Assembly (NCBI GenBank): GCA_014804445.1
Contig: JAAUZU010000029.1
Coordinates: forward strand, 1-64,000
DNA from: Lachnospiraceae bacterium
Lineage (GTDB): Bacteria; Bacillota; Clostridia; Lachnospirales; Lachnospiraceae
Direction: 5' to 3'
Length of the DNA stretch: 64,000 bases
Below, one piece after another: positions 40,751 to 49,901 of the stretch. Below the pieces are notes generated by a model. It was not told the origin of the DNA. It did not search any database and saw nothing but the letters and a program-made list of their open reading frames with translations. Made by a program: the position numbers and the translations under genes. Position 1 is the stretch's first letter. Each line of letters begins with the position of its first letter.

Positions 40751-43700
40751 AGCAGCCAGCCTTGCGGATTTGTACCGCAGGTCAGTACATATGCTCACAA
40801 AGAGCAGAGCGGAGTGGATGGGGCTTTTATCCAGTGCCTCAAAATACTATAAACTGTCTTTTGATAAAAATGTGTTAATCTATGTGCAGAGACCGGATGC
40901 AGGGCTTCTCGCAACAAAGACCGGCTGGGAAAGGCAGACGGGCAGAAGCCTGAAAGCCGGTTCCAAAGGAATTGGTGTCGTGGATATGGACAGCCCTAAT
41001 GCTACACTAGCGTTTTATTTTGACTTTGCGGACACTCGTGGGGACGATGCATCTTTCCGAAAGGCTATGGGCTTTGTGTGGGAATTAGAAAAACAGTACC
41101 AGCCGGAAATACGCAGGCGTTTCCATGAGCGGTTTGGAACGGATGCAGAGAGCATGGAAAATTGTCTGTGCCAGCTTGCAAAAATGCATGTTGCCGCCCT
41201 GATTGCGGGGCATCCTGCAGACGTGGGAACGGCGGATGAGGGAAGTGTGCTGCACGGACTGCCGGAAGAGGCGGTAAAGGAAGAATTTATTCAACTTGCT
41301 GCTGATAGTGCAGCCTATATCATCTTTAAGAAATGTGGTATGCCTACGGATATTTTTGAAGAGGAGCAGGCATTTGAAAACATCAGGCATTTCGGTAGCC
41401 TTAAGCTGTTCATGGAACTGGGGTGTTATGCGATGGCGGCGGCAAAGCCTGTTTTAACAGAGATTCGCCGCCAGATTGAGGAAATAAAGGAAGAGAGGAG
41501 TATTGCATATGGACATGAAGCCGTTAGCGAAGCTGGAATACAAGTCAGGGGAGGACGGGATGTTGTATCCGGATCTTCAGATATCAGCGGACCAAGAATA
41601 CGATGGGAGACAGCCCCGGATATTCGGCAGGAGATGGAAGGATTATATGAAAGAGCATCATCCACAGAGGCTGTCCCTGCTGGTGGCAGAGGGGAGGATC
41701 AACGAGATGATCTGCAGGGTAGACGAGGAGGCAGAGGAAAAGAAAGAAAAAGTGATTCAGAGGCTCCTTCAGGTTCAGCCAATGCCGGAGGCAGAGGATT
41801 TACTGGAGAGGGCAGCTCACATGGAGATGATAACCCGGCAGGCGGAGGAAATCATACTGCACGAGGTGGTGTATCAGCTTCGGTAGCGCCGGAGAGCGGA
41901 AAAGAGTATAGCGAGGAGAAGAAAGGGGAGCCCCCGGCAGAAAATACTGCAGGGGGTTCCCCTTTTATTATCCGTGAGTCGGCGACGAAGGAGAATGTCG
42001 GGGAACACCCAGACTGGAATTCGATACGGAGCCTTTTGACGGATACGGAAGTATATCCGGCAGAATTGTATGGCACTATCAGCGAGGTGTTTCGTGACAG
42101 TGCAACCATACAGGAAAGGCAGGAATTTGTCCGTGACATTTACCGGAATTATGGCTTCAGAAAGAGCAGTAATGGGAAGCGGGGCATTGTGCCGGGAAAA
42201 GATGTGGCAGATTTCTTTTTCCCAGAGGATGGATTTGTGCGCCTGTCGTGGGAGGTGATTGTCCATGTAATAGGCACGTTGATAAAAGCTGGCGAGTATG
42301 TATCCTCTGTCATTGCGCCGGAAGAAGCAGCAGAGGAACCGATTCCGCTGAATGATCCGGAAATGGCAGGGCATGGTGATGGGCAGATCAGTCTGTTTGA
42401 AGTATTTCAAAATCCGTTTGCGGAAGGCAGTGGGCAGGAAGATAACATAATCGCTGAAACGGAAGAGGCGGATACGAATACTGGTACACAGCTTTTTCTG
42501 GCAAATTATTGTTTTTCCCCGGAGCATCACCTATATGACGGAGGTCCCAAGGCAAAATTCCGCAATAATGTGGAAGCAATCCGGCTATTAAAGCAGCTGC
42601 AGAAAAAACAGCGTCAGGCATCCATGGAAGAGCAGGTCACCCTTGCAAAATTTGTGGGATGGGGAGGGCTTGCCGATGCGCTGACACCGGGAAAGGCAGG
42701 CTGGGAAAAGGAATACGAAGAAATCAAAGAGCTTCTGACGGAGGAGGAAATGCAGGCGGCAGCCATGTCCACGCTTACATCATACTATACCGATCAGGGT
42801 ATTGTCAGTTATATCTATCGGGCACTGGAGCAGTTCGGTTTCCGGTCCGGCAATATTCTTGATCCTGCCATGGGAACGGGGAATTTCTACTCCGTGCTGC
42901 CGGAATGCATGAAAAATTCCAGCCTGTATGGGGTAGAAATTGACCCGATTGCAGGAGGCATATCTCAAAAGCTGTATCCTAATGCACACATTATGGTAAA
43001 AGACTTTGAGAAGGCAGAATTTCCTGACAGTTTTTTCGATGTAGTGTTGGGAAATGTGCCTTTTGGGAAAATCAGCATGAATGACAAGCGGTATGCCAGA
43101 TACGATTTCAGAATTCATGACTATTTTATAGCCAAGAGCTTGGACAAGCTGCGTTCCGGCGGCATACTTGCAGTGATAACCAGCAAGTTTACCATGGATA
43201 AGGAAAATCCTTCCATACGGAAATATATTGCGCAGCGGGCAGAATTGATAGGCGCTATCCGACTGCCTGAAAATGCCTTTAAAGAAGTGGCAGGAACGGA
43301 TGCCACAGCGGATATTCTCTTTCTGAAAAAGCGGTGGCAGGAAATTATTCCCAACGTGGATAACAGCCCCTGGTTATCTGTGGAAAGAAATGAGGCGGGC
43401 ATTCCGTATAACAGTTATTTTATCGACCATCCGGAAATGGTTCTGGGGATTATGGCACAGGAGCCCGGCATGTATGGGGACAAAGAATTTGTTACCTGTA
43501 AGCCTTTTACGGACAGGGAACTGCCGGAACTGCTGAAGGAAGCGGTGGGCAGGCTGCATGCCTCCTATGAAGAACCGGCAGGCATATGGGAGGGTGAAAA
43601 CGAGACAGAGGACAGGGAGTGGATTCCTGCCATGCCGGACGTAAAAAATTTCAGCTACACACTGGCACATGGGCAGCTTTATTATCGGGAAAATTCCATA

Positions 43701-46700
43701 ATGTATCGGCAGGACTTAGGTTGGAAGAAAGCTGGCAGAATCAAGGGGATGTTGGAGGTACGGGACGCTCTCAGGGGGCTGATTGCTTATCAGATGCAGG
43801 AGGAACTGCCAGCAGGCATATCCTATGAGGATGGGCTGGGAGAGCATCTGCGGCTGCTGAATGAAGCTTATGACAAGTTTGTAGAAGAAAACGGGTACCT
43901 CAACACGGTCTCCAATGTCACGGCATTCTCCAAAGACAGCGATGCGCCCCTGCTTAGATCCATTGAAAGTGAGGCAAGGGATGAAAACGGGAAGAAGATA
44001 AAGGGCGAATATGTGAAGGCTACAGTATTCTTTAAGGCAACGGTCAAGCCAAAGACAATTCCAAAGCAGGCGGACAGCGCAGAGGAAGCCTTAAAGATTT
44101 CCCTGAACATGAAAGGCAAAATTGACTTGGATTATATGCAGGAGCTTTGCAGCTGGGAAGGACAGACAGCAAACAAGGAAGCCCTCATAAAAGAACTGGG
44201 CGGCCGGATATACCAGAACCCGGATGGTTGGTGGGCTGCTGCGCCGGACAGCGGCTGGGAGCTGGCGGAAACCTACCTAAGCGGACATGTGAAAGACAAG
44301 TTGGCGCAGGCGGTTTTGGCGGCAGAGCGGTATCCGGAACGCTTTACGAGGAACGTGGAGGCACTCAGGCAGGTACAGCCCGAACCGCTGAAACCGGAGG
44401 ATATCAGTTTTGTACTTGGTACTACATGGATACCGGTGCAGTGCTACCAGCAGTTTATGTATGAGAAATTCGCTACAAATGACTATTTAAAGAAGGGCAT
44501 AATCCATCTGGAGTTTGCAGAATGTACGGGAACATACTATGTTTCCAACAAGAACGGTGAACCGCAGTCTGTTATGGTCAACAGCGTCTATGGAACAAGC
44601 CGCATGAACGCTTATGAGATTTTTGAGGCATCGCTGAATCTGCGATCCGTGGAAGTGCGGGATCGGGATGAATATAAGGACCCGGTGACAGGCGAAAAGA
44701 AAGTGCGGTATGTGCTTAATAGGAAGGAAACGCTGCTGGCAAGGGAGAAACAGGCGCAGATAAAGCTGGAATTTGAAAGCTGGCTGTTTGCAGAGCCGGA
44801 AAGGGGCGCAGCCCTGACAGAGCTTTACAATGACCGTTTCAATAATATCCGTCCATGTGAGTTTAACGGGGATGACCTGATGCTGCCGGGTATAAACCAT
44901 TCCATTACTTTGCGGAAACACCAGCGTGATGTAGTGGCAAAGGGCATTTACGGGGACGGAAACCTGCTGATAGCTCATGAGGTGGGCGCCGGAAAGACTA
45001 TAAGCGCCTGTGTCATCGCTTATGAACGGAAACGGCTGGGAATCTGCAGCAAACCACTGATTGCCGTGCCGAACCATACGCTGGATCAGTGGGCAAGTGA
45101 ATTTATGAGGTTATACCCTACTGCTAATATTCTGGTAGCTACCCAGAAGGATTTGGAGAAAAAGAAGCGCAGGCAGTTTGTAAGCCGTGTTGCCACCGGC
45201 GATTATGACTGTATAATCATGCCACACAGTTCTTTTGAATTGATTGCTCTGTCCCGTGAAAGGCAGCTGTCGGCCATGGAAGCGGAGATCACAGAAATCA
45301 CAAACCGCATCAGTGCCATGAAAGCATCGTCTGGAAAAGGATGGACGCTGAAGCAGATGCAACTGTTCAAAAAGAATCTTCAGACACGTTATGACCGCCT
45401 TTATAATGCAGAGAAAAAGGATGATACCATCTCCTTTGAGGAAATGGGCGTGGATAATCTTATTGTGGATGAGGCGCATGCCTATAAGAACAATTACAGT
45501 TATACTAAAATGCAGCGGGTAGCAGGGGTAGGCGGGCAGAGCAGCCAGCGTGCCATGGATATGCATATGAAATGCCAGTATATCAATGAGATTACCAATG
45601 AGCACGGAGTAGTGTATTTGACAGGCACACCTGTAGCCAATTCCATGTCAGAACTGTATGTCATGCAGAAAACCCTGCAGCCGAAAGAAATGGCAAGGAG
45701 AGGGCTGTTAATGTTTGACGCATGGGCAAGTACATTCGGCAGAGTGGAATCTGCGTTGGAGATCAAACCGGAAGGTTCAGGATACCAGATGAAGACACGG
45801 TTTGCCAAGTTTCACAATCTGCCGGAACTGATGAATATGTTTTCCATGGTGGCAGACGTAAAGACTGCCGACATGCTTTCTCTGCCCACTCCTGCCCTAA
45901 AGACAGGGGCAGTGCAGGTGGTAAAGACGCCTATTACGCCGGATCAGAAGGACATGATGGAGGAACTGGCAGAACGTGCAGAGGCGATCAGGGACAGAAA
46001 AGTAAACAGCACGGAGGATAATTTTCTAAAGCTGACAAATGAGGCGAGACTGCTGGCGGTGGACCCAAGAATTCTTGACGGTAGCCTGTCAAGTGATCCG
46101 GATACCAAGCTCAATGCCTGCGCCAGAAATGCGGCACAGATTTATCATGATACTGCGGCTGCACAATCCACGCAGCTTATTTTCTGCGATAAGGGGACAC
46201 CAAAGAACAACGGACAGTTTGACTTTTATCATGCTATGCAGGAAGAACTGGAGAGAAACGGAGTGAAACCGGAGGAGATTGCTTTTATCCACGATGCGGA
46301 TACGGATGCCAGACGTGCAATGCTGCTGGAGCAGGTTCGTGAGGGAAAAGTAAGGCTGTTGATGGGCAGCACCGACAAGATGGGAACGGGGTTGAACGTG
46401 CAGGACAAGCTGATTGCCCTTCATCATCTGGATGCGCCGTGGAGACCGGCTGACCTGACCCAGCGCAATGGCAGGATTTTGAGGCAGGGCAATGGGAATA
46501 GTGAGGTATCCATTTATAATTATATCACGGAGCAGACCTTTGACGCTTACTTATGGCAGATTCTGGAGCAGAAGCAGCGGTATATCAGTCAGATTATGAC
46601 GAGGCGGTCGGCGGCGAGAAGCTGCGAAGATATAGACGAGGTAGTACTGCAGTATGCGGAATTTAAGGCGCTTGCGGTATCTGACCCTCAGATAAAGCGG

Positions 46701-47750
46701 AAGATGGAGGTGGACAATGAGATATACCGACTGCAGACCCTAAAATCTGCATGGAAAACAGAGCATGCCACGCTGCAGCAGAACATAATGGTGCATTATC
46801 CTGACAAGATACAAAAGCTGTCTGCCATGCTGGAACGGCAGGAGAAAGATACGCAGACATATGAGAGCAGGAAATCGGCAGAATTTAGTATTACGTTGAA
46901 CAACCGCCCGTTTGAAGAGCGTTCAAAGGCAGGTGAGTACTTAAAACTGTTGCTACAGACATTGGGCAGGGAAGAGGGCAGTATTCTGAAGCTTGGGGAT
47001 TACGCCGGATTTTCTGTGTCGGCAAAAAGGGAATACGGACAGGGAGTCAGCCTGTATCTGGAAGGCCGCAGCAGATATTCAATAGATGCAGGAGATTCTG
47101 CTATTGGGAATATCACAAGGCTGGAAAATCTGGCGGGAAAGATAGAATCCTACAAAGACAACACCAGAAAGGAGCTGGAAGAGGTTAAAACACAATTAGA
47201 GGCAGCAAGAGAGCAGGCGGGGAAACCTTTTGCAGAGGAGGAAAGTCTGGCGGAACTGCTACAGGAACAGGTGGCGCTCAATCTTGAACTGGAATTTAGC
47301 AGCACAGGAAAGAAAAGAGCGGCAAAGGGCGCAGGCATTTATCGAAAATTGCGCAGATTGGTGCCGGAATTGTTAGCGGGAAGATACACTTATATGAAAT
47401 TCAGGACGGAATGTTTTGATGATCTGGTAATGGAACGAATCGGGGATGGGGAATACAGTATGGCACACTATTACATGCAGGAAGGGGACTGTATGCGTGA
47501 CCCGGAGATTACGTTTAAGGTGGACTTGGACAGCCGGGAGGCTATTCCTCTATCCTATCAGCAGGATAACATGGGGATATATTACAGAACCTGTGACCGC
47601 AGCGAGGAAGAGAATAATGATCTGATGGATTTCTGGAACCAGTGGCTGACAAACATCAGAGAGCAGGGCTTTGATTTGTATGCTGCACATGGTGAGAAAG
47701 AAGAATTCCATCAAAAGGAAAGCATAATGGAAGAGGCGGCTGAAAGATAG
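40719..47750 (+). CDS. Large N6-DNA-methylase/SNF2-helicase fusion (ICE)
   Basis: 2343 aa; methylase motifs LDPAMGTGNFYSVLPE and VVLGNVPFGK; helicase AHEVGAGKTISA, VDEAHAYKN, QRNGRILRQGN. Confidence 0.93.
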   Translation: MVRKRSRQLGKAASLADLYRRSVHMLTKSRAEWMGLLSSASKYYKLSFDKNVLIYVQRPDAGLLATKTGWERQTGRSLKAGSKGIGVVDMDSPNATLAFYFDFADTRGDDASFRKAMGFVWELEKQYQPEIRRRFHERFGTDAESMENCLCQLAKMHVAALIAGHPADVGTADEGSVLHGLPEEAVKEEFIQLAADSAAYIIFKKCGMPTDIFEEEQAFENIRHFGSLKLFMELGCYAMAAAKPVLTEIRRQIEEIKEERSIAYGHEAVSEAGIQVRGGRDVVSGSSDISGPRIRWETAPDIRQEMEGLYERASSTEAVPAGGRGEDQRDDLQGRRGGRGKERKSDSEAPSGSANAGGRGFTGEGSSHGDDNPAGGGNHTARGGVSASVAPESGKEYSEEKKGEPPAENTAGGSPFIIRESATKENVGEHPDWNSIRSLLTDTEVYPAELYGTISEVFRDSATIQERQEFVRDIYRNYGFRKSSNGKRGIVPGKDVADFFFPEDGFVRLSWEVIVHVIGTLIKAGEYVSSVIAPEEAAEEPIPLNDPEMAGHGDGQISLFEVFQNPFAEGSGQEDNIIAETEEADTNTGTQLFLANYCFSPEHHLYDGGPKAKFRNNVEAIRLLKQLQKKQRQASMEEQVTLAKFVGWGGLADALTPGKAGWEKEYEEIKELLTEEEMQAAAMSTLTSYYTDQGIVSYIYRALEQFGFRSGNILDPAMGTGNFYSVLPECMKNSSLYGVEIDPIAGGISQKLYPNAHIMVKDFEKAEFPDSFFDVVLGNVPFGKISMNDKRYARYDFRIHDYFIAKSLDKLRSGGILAVITSKFTMDKENPSIRKYIAQRAELIGAIRLPENAFKEVAGTDATADILFLKKRWQEIIPNVDNSPWLSVERNEAGIPYNSYFIDHPEMVLGIMAQEPGMYGDKEFVTCKPFTDRELPELLKEAVGRLHASYEEPAGIWEGENETEDREWIPAMPDVKNFSYTLAHGQLYYRENSIMYRQDLGWKKAGRIKGMLEVRDALRGLIAYQMQEELPAGISYEDGLGEHLRLLNEAYDKFVEENGYLNTVSNVTAFSKDSDAPLLRSIESEARDENGKKIKGEYVKATVFFKATVKPKTIPKQADSAEEALKISLNMKGKIDLDYMQELCSWEGQTANKEALIKELGGRIYQNPDGWWAAAPDSGWELAETYLSGHVKDKLAQAVLAAERYPERFTRNVEALRQVQPEPLKPEDISFVLGTTWIPVQCYQQFMYEKFATNDYLKKGIIHLEFAECTGTYYVSNKNGEPQSVMVNSVYGTSRMNAYEIFEASLNLRSVEVRDRDEYKDPVTGEKKVRYVLNRKETLLAREKQAQIKLEFESWLFAEPERGAALTELYNDRFNNIRPCEFNGDDLMLPGINHSITLRKHQRDVVAKGIYGDGNLLIAHEVGAGKTISACVIAYERKRLGICSKPLIAVPNHTLDQWASEFMRLYPTANILVATQKDLEKKKRRQFVSRVATGDYDCIIMPHSSFELIALSRERQLSAMEAEITEITNRISAMKASSGKGWTLKQMQLFKKNLQTRYDRLYNAEKKDDTISFEEMGVDNLIVDEAHAYKNNYSYTKMQRVAGVGGQSSQRAMDMHMKCQYINEITNEHGVVYLTGTPVANSMSELYVMQKTLQPKEMARRGLLMFDAWASTFGRVESALEIKPEGSGYQMKTRFAKFHNLPELMNMFSMVADVKTADMLSLPTPALKTGAVQVVKTPITPDQKDMMEELAERAEAIRDRKVNSTEDNFLKLTNEARLLAVDPRILDGSLSSDPDTKLNACARNAAQIYHDTAAAQSTQLIFCDKGTPKNNGQFDFYHAMQEELERNGVKPEEIAFIHDADTDARRAMLLEQVREGKVRLLMGSTDKMGTGLNVQDKLIALHHLDAPWRPADLTQRNGRILRQGNGNSEVSIYNYITEQTFDAYLWQILEQKQRYISQIMTRRSAARSCEDIDEVVLQYAEFKALAVSDPQIKRKMEVDNEIYRLQTLKSAWKTEHATLQQNIMVHYPDKIQKLSAMLERQEKDTQTYESRKSAEFSITLNNRPFEERSKAGEYLKLLLQTLGREEGSILKLGDYAGFSVSAKREYGQGVSLYLEGRSRYSIDAGDSAIGNITRLENLAGKIESYKDNTRKELEEVKTQLEAAREQAGKPFAEEESLAELLQEQVALNLELEFSSTGKKRAAKGAGIYRKLRRLVPELLAGRYTYMKFRTECFDDLVMERIGDGEYSMAHYYMQEGDCMRDPEITFKVDLDSREAIPLSYQQDNMGIYYRTCDRSEEENNDLMDFWNQWLTNIREQGFDLYAAHGEKEEFHQKESIMEEAAER
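41509..41886 (+). CDS. TnpV-like protein overprinted in the +1 frame of the helicase gene (candidate)
   Basis: ATG 41509 is preceded by aagagaggag. MDMKPLAKLEYKSGEDGMLYPDLQ...GRRWKDYMKEHHPQRLSLLVAEGRINEMICRVDEEAEEKKEKVIQRL..HMEMITRQAEEIILHEVVYQ resembles TnpV-type small transposon proteins. Confidence 0.55.
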   Translation: MDMKPLAKLEYKSGEDGMLYPDLQISADQEYDGRQPRIFGRRWKDYMKEHHPQRLSLLVAEGRINEMICRVDEEAEEKKEKVIQRLLQVQPMPEAEDLLERAAHMEMITRQAEEIILHEVVYQLR

Positions 47751-47761
47751 GAGGTGGTTTT

Positions 47762-48781
47762 ATGCCGCAGCAGGCAGGGAGGCGCATCATGCCATTTACA
47801 GAGGAGCAGATGCGCCAGATCTATAATACTAACATAATAGATTTTGCCATAGCGCAGGGATTTGAGGTGGAGAAAGGCGACAGGGCCACGGTACATGTAA
47901 AAAACAGCGGAGGATTATATCTGTTTAAGCATGGCCGTGGCTTTTACTGTTTTGCGGAGGAAAAAGGCGGCGACATAGTGGATTTTGCCATGCGCTATCT
48001 GGGACTGGAGAAAATAGGCGCTATGGAAGCGGTGCTGGGAAGCAGGGCCTATGAACTGACTGCTCATGCAGTACCTATACAGGAAAAATCCCCCAGAGGG
48101 GATCTGGTTCTGCCACCCAGAGACAGGGACGACAGGAGAGTGTTTGCCTATCTGACAAAGACAAGGCGGATTGATCCTGAGATTGTAGGGGAGATGATGA
48201 GACAGGGAAGGGTGTATCAGTCCCGGCAGGAAATAAATGGGAAAATCCGGTGCAACTGTGCGTTTGTAGGGTATGACGGGGATGGAAAACCAAGATACTG
48301 CGCACTGCGGGGACCCGGCGCAGGCAGTAAGTTCAGACAGGATGTGGAACATTCCGACAAGACCTATGGCTTTACCATGGAGGGCAGAAGCCGACGGGTA
48401 TATGAATTCGAGGCGCCCATAGATGCCATGAGCCATGCTACCCTTTGCAAGATGCAGGGGATTGACTGGCGAAAAGATTACCGTGTGTCGGAGGGATGTC
48501 TCTCCAGCAGGGCGCTGAAACATTTTTTGGAAACACATCCGGAAGTAAGGGAGATTGTGTTTTGCTACGACAATGACACAGACGGAAAACTTGCGGACGG
48601 CACACCCCACAATCATGGGCAGGAGCGGGCAAAGCAGGAAAAGGCATATTTTGATTCTCTTGGCTTTGTTACGTACATACAGACGCCGACGGAAAAGGAT
48701 TTTAACAAAATGCTGACAAGTCTGTATGAGCAGCCGGAACTGAAAAAGGAGGCATGTGAAGATGCAGGGCAGGAACTGTGA
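47762..48781 (+). CDS. DUF3991/TOPRIM primase-like protein (ICE)
   Basis: GRGFYCFAEEKGGDIVDFAMRYLG; EFEAPIDAMSHATLCK; REIVFCYDNDTDGK. Confidence 0.9.
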   Translation: MPQQAGRRIMPFTEEQMRQIYNTNIIDFAIAQGFEVEKGDRATVHVKNSGGLYLFKHGRGFYCFAEEKGGDIVDFAMRYLGLEKIGAMEAVLGSRAYELTAHAVPIQEKSPRGDLVLPPRDRDDRRVFAYLTKTRRIDPEIVGEMMRQGRVYQSRQEINGKIRCNCAFVGYDGDGKPRYCALRGPGAGSKFRQDVEHSDKTYGFTMEGRSRRVYEFEAPIDAMSHATLCKMQGIDWRKDYRVSEGCLSSRALKHFLETHPEVREIVFCYDNDTDGKLADGTPHNHGQERAKQEKAYFDSLGFVTYIQTPTEKDFNKMLTSLYEQPELKKEACEDAGQEL

Positions 48782-49121
48782 GGAAGCCGGACGCAGGGGA
48801 CCGGTATTTATCTGCCAGCTGCCGGATTCCATGCAGGAAGAAATCCGTGGCATACTGGAGCGGATTCTGCTGTATTACTGTGGGGACAGAGTAAAGGCGG
48901 AGACATATTTTGGCATGGGACTGGAGGAGGCAGTGCAGAACGGGATGGATTCCAAAGTGCCGGACTTGAGCTGCGTCACGGAACCTCTTTTAAGGGGCGG
49001 GGAACTGGATGAGGACATTCCGGCAGAAGTGAGAGAAGATGCCCAGCGCCTATGGGCAGTGTTAGGCGAAGCGGGCAGTATGGAGGCAGAGAGCAGTATG
49101 GAGGAGGGGCTGGAGAGATGA
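48756..49121 (+). CDS. ICE-associated hypothetical protein
   Basis: 121 aa ORF overlapping the TOPRIM gene end, typical operon packing. Confidence 0.6.
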   Translation: MKMQGRNCEEAGRRGPVFICQLPDSMQEEIRGILERILLYYCGDRVKAETYFGMGLEEAVQNGMDSKVPDLSCVTEPLLRGGELDEDIPAEVREDAQRLWAVLGEAGSMEAESSMEEGLER

Positions 49122-49139
49122 TTCTCGTCTCGCTTTTAT

Positions 49140-49323
49140 GCGTCCAGAGGACGCTGGAGAAAGGGCGCTCTGCGGCCGGGCGTACCGTGGGACGCCTGCC
49201 TTAACGCAGGAACTCCCTGCGGTTAAGGCAGGAATAGGCGGGTTCCACCCAACCGCAGAACAGCTTACAGGCAAAGCCTGTAACGGGGTTCCCATAGGGG
49301 AGCAAGGGTTCTGTGGGGAACCC
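49140..49323 (+). ncRNA. Multi-hairpin intergenic block (candidate structured RNA, leader or origin)
   Basis: GCGTCC-aga-GGACGC (49140-49154); CCTGCCTTAACgCAGG-aactc-CCTGcgGTTAAGGCAGG (49195-49232); TTACAGGC-aaa-GCCTGTAA (49265-49283); GGGTTCCC(49286-49293)/GGGAACCC(49316-49323). Confidence 0.5.
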
Positions 49324-49432
49324 ATGGCATTAAAAGCTGCAGGAGCGCAAAGCGTAAAGAGGTGACAGGAACCGTGAAAGGAGGGAGACATTTACGGGAA
49401 CACAGAAACGCTCTATTAATTTTCCGGAAGAG

Positions 49433-49858
49433 ATGCTGGAAACGCTGGATAAACTGGCCGTAAAGCAGCATACAACCACAGCGGGGCTGGTGCGTGGGTA
49501 TGTGGAAAAGGGGTTGTGTGTGGAGGGATGCAAGGAGGATGTTGATTTTATTGCGCAGATTATCCGTCAGGAACTTACAGCCGTCTATCATGTGGACGAA
49601 ATCAAGGCAATCGTTGACCACGATGCGGATAGGCTGGCGAAAATGCTGATGAAAGTCGGTAAAGTGAGCGGCGCTATGTTTTTTCTGCTGCTCAAGGTCC
49701 TGATGAGTTTGGCCGCCGAGGGCAGCGAGGACAATTTTGACTGCATGCTGACGGAGGCAGTCAAGCTGGGAGTGGATTATATGCAGAAAAAAGATTTCCA
49801 GATTAACAGTTTTTTGGAGGATACGGGGAATTTGAGGAAGCTGGCTGACAGACTTTAG
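49433..49858 (+). CDS. RHH/CopG-like small ICE protein; true start probably a little upstream (non-ATG)
   Basis: The frame continues upstream as GTQKRSINFPEEMLETLDKLAVKQHTTTAGLVRGYVEKGL; strong SD aaaggaggg at about 49377. Confidence 0.6.
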   Translation: MLETLDKLAVKQHTTTAGLVRGYVEKGLCVEGCKEDVDFIAQIIRQELTAVYHVDEIKAIVDHDADRLAKMLMKVGKVSGAMFFLLLKVLMSLAAEGSEDNFDCMLTEAVKLGVDYMQKKDFQINSFLEDTGNLRKLADRL

Positions 49859-49901
49859 GAAAACATGTTGAGCCGCTAAAGCGGCAGAAAGAGAGGATAC
49901 A

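Noticed and set aside
41874-42530. 218-aa antisense ORF in the large ICE helicase gene
   Set aside because: No domain resemblance; the sense frame is well supported.
47915-48853. 312-codon antisense ORF opposite the TOPRIM gene
   Set aside because: Mirrors the coding strand, which has a strong domain match; no RBS or recognisable domain.
49138-49365. 75-aa ORF over the hairpin block
   Set aside because: The translation looks like read-through of inverted repeats; there is no convincing RBS. The region is better explained as structured nucleic acid.
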